In this document: piece by piece, positions 30,777-34,986 of the stretch
Layout of the letters: every line of letters begins with the position of its first letter
How positions within the stretch are numbered: the stretch's first letter is position 1
DNA from: Enterobacterales bacterium
Lineage (GTDB): Bacteria > Pseudomonadota > Gammaproteobacteria > Enterobacterales > Enterobacteriaceae
Assembly (NCBI GenBank): GCA_947478475.1
Contig: CANJWD010000010.1
Coordinates: forward strand, 1-34,986
Length of the DNA: 34,986 bases
Direction: 5' to 3'
Position numbers and translations under genes: made by a program
The notes under the pieces: model-generated
Told to the model about the DNA's origin: nothing
What the model saw: only the letters and a program-made list of their open reading frames with translations
The model's database searches: none

Positions 30777-33700
30777 GTGCACTGTTCGCGCGCGCAATTA
30801 TCGATACAAATTGCTCAGTTAATGCTGCCGGACCAACAGCGTTTACAGCGCCAGTTAAGCCGTGCAGAAAAAATCAGCGATCGGCACGCGCAGCAGCTGG
30901 CGCTGAATGCGGTTATGGCGGCCGTCAGCACTGCCAGGCTGCGTGTGTTAAATCGCTTGCAGGCCCGCCCGATGATAAGTTATCCGGACGACTTGCCGCT
31001 GAGTCAACAAAAACAGGCCATTTATGACGCGATAGCGGCGCATCAGGTCGTGATAGTCGCCGGGGATACGGGTTCAGGTAAAACCACCCAGTTGCCGAAA
31101 ATCTGCCTCGAACTGGGACGTGGTATCACCGGAATAATTGGGCATACCCAGCCCCGCCGGCTGGCGGCGCGTACGGTGGCCGCAAGACTGGCCCAGGAAC
31201 TCAATAGCCAGGCATGCATTGGTTATAAGGTGCGTTTTAGTGACAGTGTCGGGGAAACGACGCTGGTCAAGCTGATGACCGATGGTATTTTGCTGGCAGA
31301 GATACAGCAGGATCGTCTGCTGATGCAGTATGACACCTTAATTATCGATGAAGCCCATGAACGCAGCCTGAATATCGATTTCATACTCGGTTATCTGCGT
31401 AATTTGCTGCCCCGGCGCCCTGATCTTAAAGTGATTATCACCAGTGCTACCATCGATCCGCAGCGTTTCTCGCAGCATTTTTTTAATGCGCCAGTCATCA
31501 AAGTATCCGGGAGGACTTACCCGGTGGAAGTTCGCTGGCGCCCTTTGTCCAAAGATAACGCGTTTAATGATAATTTATCTAATAATAATCTATCTAATGA
31601 TAATGAATCTAATGATAACGTATATAACGATACCTTATCTAATGGTAATCGTGATCAGTTACAGGCCATTATTGACGCAGTTGATGAACTGGGAAGTGAG
31701 GGGTCTGGTGATATTCTGATTTTTATGAGTGGTGAACGTGAAATACGTGACGCGACGGATGCCCTGAACAACCAAAATTTACCCCATACTGAAGTGTTGC
31801 CGTTGTATTCCCGCCTGTCCAACAGCGAGCAAAACAGGGTATTCCAGGCTCATCAGGGGCGGCGTATCCTGCTGGCCACCAATGTTGCTGAAACGTCTCT
31901 GACGGTGCCGGGCATTAAATATGTTATCGATGCGGGGAGTGCACGTATTAGCCGTTACAGTTCACGGACTAAAGTACAGCGTTTACCGATAGAGGCTATC
32001 TCACAAGCTTCTGCAAATCAGCGTAAAGGGCGTTGCGGTCGTACCTCGGCAGGCATCTGTATTCGCCTTTACTCTGAAGCAGATTTTTTATCGCGGCCTG
32101 AGTTTACCGACCCGGAAATAGTGCGTACCAGTCTGGCCTCGGTTATTTTACAAATGACAGCGCTTGGGCTGGGAGATATCAGTGCATTCCCATTTATTAC
32201 TGCGCCAGATAAACGCCATATTCAGGATGGTGTGCGGTTGCTACAGGAGTTGTCTGCCCTGCGAATGGCGAAAAATGGCCACACTTATTTGAGTGCTATC
32301 GGGCATCAGCTGGCAAAACTGCCGCTGGATCCGCGTCTTGGACGCATGGTACTGGCTGCACAAAAAACAGCCTGTGTCCGTGAACTGATTATTATCACTG
32401 CCGCGCTGTCCATTACAGATCCTCGTGAACGCCCGGTGGATAAGCAGCAGGCAGCGGATGAAAAACATCGGCGCTTTGTCGCTAAAGAGTCCGATTTTCT
32501 GGCATGGATTAATTTGTGGGACTACCTTACCGGGCAGCAAGCCGCACTTTCATCCGGGCAGTTTCGTCAGTTATGCCGCGGTGATTTTCTGAACAGGGTG
32601 CGGGTGCGCGAATGGCAGGATATCCATGCCCAGTTGCACCAGGCCGTAAAAGAACTGGGTATAACAGTGAATAGCATTCCGGCCGATTATCGTAGCCTGC
32701 ACAGCGCATTACTGAGCGGATTGCTATCCCGTACGGGTCAGAAAGACAGAGAGAAGGCAGAATTTACCGGTGCCCATAGTGCCCGTTTTGCTATTTTTCC
32801 GGGGTCGGCGTTATTCAAAAAACCACCGCAATGGGTGATGGTAGCGGAGCTGGTTGAAACCAGCCGCTTATGGGGGCGAATGGCGGCACGTGTCGAGCCG
32901 GAATGGATAGAAGCGCAGGCGCAGCATCTGGTTAAACGTCATTACAGCTCTCCGCACTGGGAAAAAACAGAGGGCGCGGTGATGGCGCTGGAAAAAATAA
33001 CGCTGTTTGGTCTGACGTTAGTTCCCGCCCGTAAAATACATTACGCTACTATCGATCCATCATTGTGCCGTGAGCTGTTTATTCGCCATGCACTGGTAGA
33101 GGGTGACTGGCAGACCCGGCATGCGTTTTTTTGTACCAATCTGGCTACAGTTGCCGAAGTGGAGACGTTAGAGGATAAATCACGCCGGCGCGATATTCTG
33201 GTTGATGATCAGGTGCTGTTTGACTTTTATGAACAGCGAATAGGGCCGGATGTGGTCTCTGCCCGTCATTTTGACAGCTGGTGGAAGAGCGTGCGCCACG
33301 CCTCTCCTGATTTACTGAATTTTGAAAAAAGCAGGCTGTTTAAACAGGGCACATCCAAAATATGTGAGCTGGATTACCCTGATTACTGGTATCAGGGAGA
33401 ATTTACGCTGCCGCTTTCCTACCAGTTTGAGCCTGGCAGTGATGCTGATGGTGTCACTGTACAGATTCCACTTGCGATTCTCGGCCAGGTATCGGAGCAG
33501 GGGTTTGAATGGCAAATTGCTGGTCTGCGGAGTGAGCTGATTATCGCTTTAATCAAATCACTGCCCAAATCTCTGCGGCGTCATTTTGTCCCGGCACCTG
33601 ATTATGCGCAGGCATTGCTGGCCAGTGTTACCCCGCTGGAAACAGGCTTACTGGATGCCCTGGCGCGTGAATTAAAACGTATTACAGGCGTGACAGTGTC

Positions 33701-34733
33701 ACAAGAAGACTGGCAATGGGAACAGGTACCTGTTCATCTTAAGATGACCTTTCGGATTGTCGATGACAACTGTGTGGTGCTGAAGGAGGGTAAAAACCTG
33801 GCACAGCTCAGGCAACAGCTGCAACAGCAAAGGCAGGCAAGCCGTGCTATTGTTGCTGAGGGAGGAATTGAGCAAAGCAATTTGTCTGCCTGGAGCTTTG
33901 GTACGTTGCCCGCATGTTATGAACAACAGCGTGCGGGTTATCGGGTAAAAACATGGCCAGCGCTGGTGGATGAAAAAGAGAGCGTGGCGATCCGTCTGTT
34001 TGAGACAGAACAGGCGCAACAGCGCTCGATGTGGCAGGGTACGCGCCGTCTGTTATGGTTAAACATTCCCGCCCCGATTAAGTCCCTGCACCAGCAGTTA
34101 TCCAATAAATCGAAACTGGCCCTCTGTTTTAGCTTTAGCGGATTTAGCGGAATAAAGACGTTAATCGATGACTGTATTGCCTGTGGTATCGATAAACTGA
34201 TGGCAGAGCAGGGCGGTTTAGTATGGCAACAGTCCGATTTTATCCGCCTCCGGGATGTGGTGCGTGCAGGGCTGAATGACACTGTTTTGCAGATTACACA
34301 CCTGGCCGAACAGATAATGACACTTCGTTTTAACATTAATCAGCGTCTGAAAAAGCAACCCGATCCTTCTCACGCCATGGCATTAGCGGATATTACGATG
34401 CAGCTGGAAAGTTTGGTGTATCCGGGATTTATCACTGCTCATGGCTGGAGTCGCCTGGTTAATATCCGGCGCTATTTGCATGCTGTCGAACGGCGAATGG
34501 ATCAGTTAGCCGCTGCTCCGCAGCGCGACAGGGAAAAAATGCTTCTGGTACAGCGACTTCAGTCTGCATGGCAGCAACGGATGAATAAATTGCCACTGGA
34601 GCAGCTGGCAGATCCTGAGGTGCTGGAGGTACGCTGGATGATAGAAGAGTTACGCGTCAGTCTTTTTGCTCAACAATTGGGTACAGCCTGTCCGATATCA
34701 GAGAAACGTATACTGGCTGCTTTTAATAAATAG
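30777..34733 (+). CDS. hrpA: HrpA, DEAH-box RNA helicase
   Basis: The 1318 residues compare with about 1300 in E. coli. HrpA is an ATP-dependent RNA helicase, in E. coli linked to mRNA processing and rescue of stalled ribosomes. Motif I GDTGSGKTT is at about 95-103, the DEAH box at 191-194 and SAT of motif III at about 222. ETSLTVPGIKYVIDAG and the motif VI region ASANQRKGRCGR follow. Downstream lie the winged-helix/ratchet, OB-like and long C-terminal regions (DUF3418, LVEGDWQTRHAF). A GTG start with AAGGA ten bases upstream is used. About residues 262-287 are an Asn/Asp-rich insertion that E. coli lacks, between the two RecA domains. Confidence 0.96.
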   Translation: MHCSRAQLSIQIAQLMLPDQQRLQRQLSRAEKISDRHAQQLALNAVMAAVSTARLRVLNRLQARPMISYPDDLPLSQQKQAIYDAIAAHQVVIVAGDTGSGKTTQLPKICLELGRGITGIIGHTQPRRLAARTVAARLAQELNSQACIGYKVRFSDSVGETTLVKLMTDGILLAEIQQDRLLMQYDTLIIDEAHERSLNIDFILGYLRNLLPRRPDLKVIITSATIDPQRFSQHFFNAPVIKVSGRTYPVEVRWRPLSKDNAFNDNLSNNNLSNDNESNDNVYNDTLSNGNRDQLQAIIDAVDELGSEGSGDILIFMSGEREIRDATDALNNQNLPHTEVLPLYSRLSNSEQNRVFQAHQGRRILLATNVAETSLTVPGIKYVIDAGSARISRYSSRTKVQRLPIEAISQASANQRKGRCGRTSAGICIRLYSEADFLSRPEFTDPEIVRTSLASVILQMTALGLGDISAFPFITAPDKRHIQDGVRLLQELSALRMAKNGHTYLSAIGHQLAKLPLDPRLGRMVLAAQKTACVRELIIITAALSITDPRERPVDKQQAADEKHRRFVAKESDFLAWINLWDYLTGQQAALSSGQFRQLCRGDFLNRVRVREWQDIHAQLHQAVKELGITVNSIPADYRSLHSALLSGLLSRTGQKDREKAEFTGAHSARFAIFPGSALFKKPPQWVMVAELVETSRLWGRMAARVEPEWIEAQAQHLVKRHYSSPHWEKTEGAVMALEKITLFGLTLVPARKIHYATIDPSLCRELFIRHALVEGDWQTRHAFFCTNLATVAEVETLEDKSRRRDILVDDQVLFDFYEQRIGPDVVSARHFDSWWKSVRHASPDLLNFEKSRLFKQGTSKICELDYPDYWYQGEFTLPLSYQFEPGSDADGVTVQIPLAILGQVSEQGFEWQIAGLRSELIIALIKSLPKSLRRHFVPAPDYAQALLASVTPLETGLLDALARELKRITGVTVSQEDWQWEQVPVHLKMTFRIVDDNCVVLKEGKNLAQLRQQLQQQRQASRAIVAEGGIEQSNLSAWSFGTLPACYEQQRAGYRVKTWPALVDEKESVAIRLFETEQAQQRSMWQGTRRLLWLNIPAPIKSLHQQLSNKSKLALCFSFSGFSGIKTLIDDCIACGIDKLMAEQGGLVWQQSDFIRLRDVVRAGLNDTVLQITHLAEQIMTLRFNINQRLKKQPDPSHAMALADITMQLESLVYPGFITAHGWSRLVNIRRYLHAVERRMDQLAAAPQRDREKMLLVQRLQSAWQQRMNKLPLEQLADPEVLEVRWMIEELRVSLFAQQLGTACPISEKRILAAFNK
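31558..31650 (+). repeat. Asn/Asp-rich low-complexity insertion in hrpA
   Basis: Degenerate 12-base units related to TCTAATGATAAT are repeated in frame (SNDN, LSNN, ESNDN, LSNGN). The E. coli protein has only a short acidic linker here, so about 25 residues have been added to a normally conserved helicase without breaking the frame. Confidence 0.8.
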
Positions 34734-34753
34734 GAATTTATAAATAGGAATTT
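34726..34753. repeat. 14-bp tandem duplication across the hrpA stop codon
   Basis: ATAAATAGGAATTT is duplicated head to tail. The first copy contains the hrpA TAG. No terminator hairpin is obvious after it. Confidence 0.8.
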
Positions 34754-34886
34754 CAACCTAAATATGATGAATTTTTAACCGATTTTAGCCATTTCCAGTA
34801 AAAATCAGGCAACTCTCTGAGTGAATTTTGCATCAAAATGGCCCAGCGCCAAATGAAATGCACATAGATGGGAACATCAATTTAGG

Positions 34887-34986
34887 GTGAAATGGCGTCA
34901 ATTTTTCATTCTAAGTTTCATCGATAAGGACGCCATCATATTGGGCGGTAAACATCTTACTCCGGAAGCGCGCTTTTACATTGAAA
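34887..34986 (+). mobile_element. Possible 5' end of a transposase gene (partial)
   Basis: The last bases of the window read, in one open frame, GGKHLTPEARFYIE, which resembles the start of IS30-type transposases (an LT-x-E-x-R-x-x-IE opening before the helix-turn-helix). No clear ATG is in frame. A GTG at 34887 or a TTG at 34941 are the only options seen. A perfect 8-bp inverted repeat, ATGGCGTC (34892-34899) and GACGCCAT (34929-34936), covers the possible start, and many insertion sequences use such a structure to limit translation. The sequence stops before anything decisive. The 34754-34886 stretch before it shows no gene. Confidence 0.3.

Noticed and set aside
34892..34936. Inverted repeat considered as an hrpA terminator
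   Set aside because: It lies about 160 bases past the stop, the loop is 29 bases, and no T-run follows. A structure at a transposase start is the better, still weak, reading.

Overview
This window carries a complete-looking type III secretion system (T3SS) of the Salmonella SPI-1 / Shigella Mxi-Spa family, set between ordinary enterobacterial chromosomal genes. The flanks (ycjX-ycjF-tpx on the left, ldhA and hrpA on the right) are co-linear with the E. coli ycjX/tpx-to-hrpA segment and encode proteins close in length to the E. coli ones, so the host is a member of the Enterobacterales. The proteins are clearly diverged from Salmonella. Together with a decapitated ycjX, a missing tyrR and a possible insertion-sequence edge, this would fit an insect-associated or recently host-restricted lineage of the Sodalis type. 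That assignment is inference, because no rRNA or species marker lies in the window.

Layout: (1) 1-2673: the end of an unknown gene fused to a 5'-truncated ycjX, an intact ycjF, and tpx on the minus strand. (2) 2909-7440, minus strand: prgH-prgI-prgJ-prgK-orgA-orgB and an orgC-position gene, encoding inner ring, needle, inner rod and sorting platform. (3) 7441-8055: divergent control region. (4) 8056-21007, plus strand: invF-invG-invE-invA-invB-invC-invI-invJ-spaO-spaP-spaQ-spaR-spaS, encoding the activator, secretin, gatekeeper, export gate, chaperone, ATPase, stalk, needle-length regulator, C-ring and export apparatus. Many of these genes overlap or abut. (5) 21187-28056: sicA-sipB-sipC-sipD-iacP, encoding the translocon with its chaperone and a specialised acyl carrier protein. 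(6) 28221-29642: a ToxR/CadC-type membrane-anchored winged-helix regulator, a 44-residue lipoprotein-like ORF, hairpins and tandem repeats. (7) 29643-34986: ldhA (minus), hrpA (plus) and a possible transposase start.

The genes form one injectisome. PrgH/PrgK and InvG make the rings. SpaPQRS and InvA make the export gate. OrgA/OrgB/SpaO/InvC/InvI make the cytoplasmic sorting and energising complex. PrgJ/PrgI build rod and needle under InvJ control. InvE gates secretion, and SipD-SipB-SipC form tip and pore. InvF, probably with SicA, would activate the sic/sip block. No hilA/hilC/hilD, invH pilotin, sipA, sptP or other obvious effector gene is present.

The unusual parts are lineage-specific. 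The needle subunit has a proline-rich N-terminal insert. The three translocators are all much longer than in Salmonella, and SipC has internal repeats. InvJ carries fifteen 24-bp repeats, and the ToxR-like regulator carries five 15-bp repeats. A terminator-like hairpin lies between sipC and sipD. SpaO has a strong internal start site. Short tandem duplications are frequent across the whole window.
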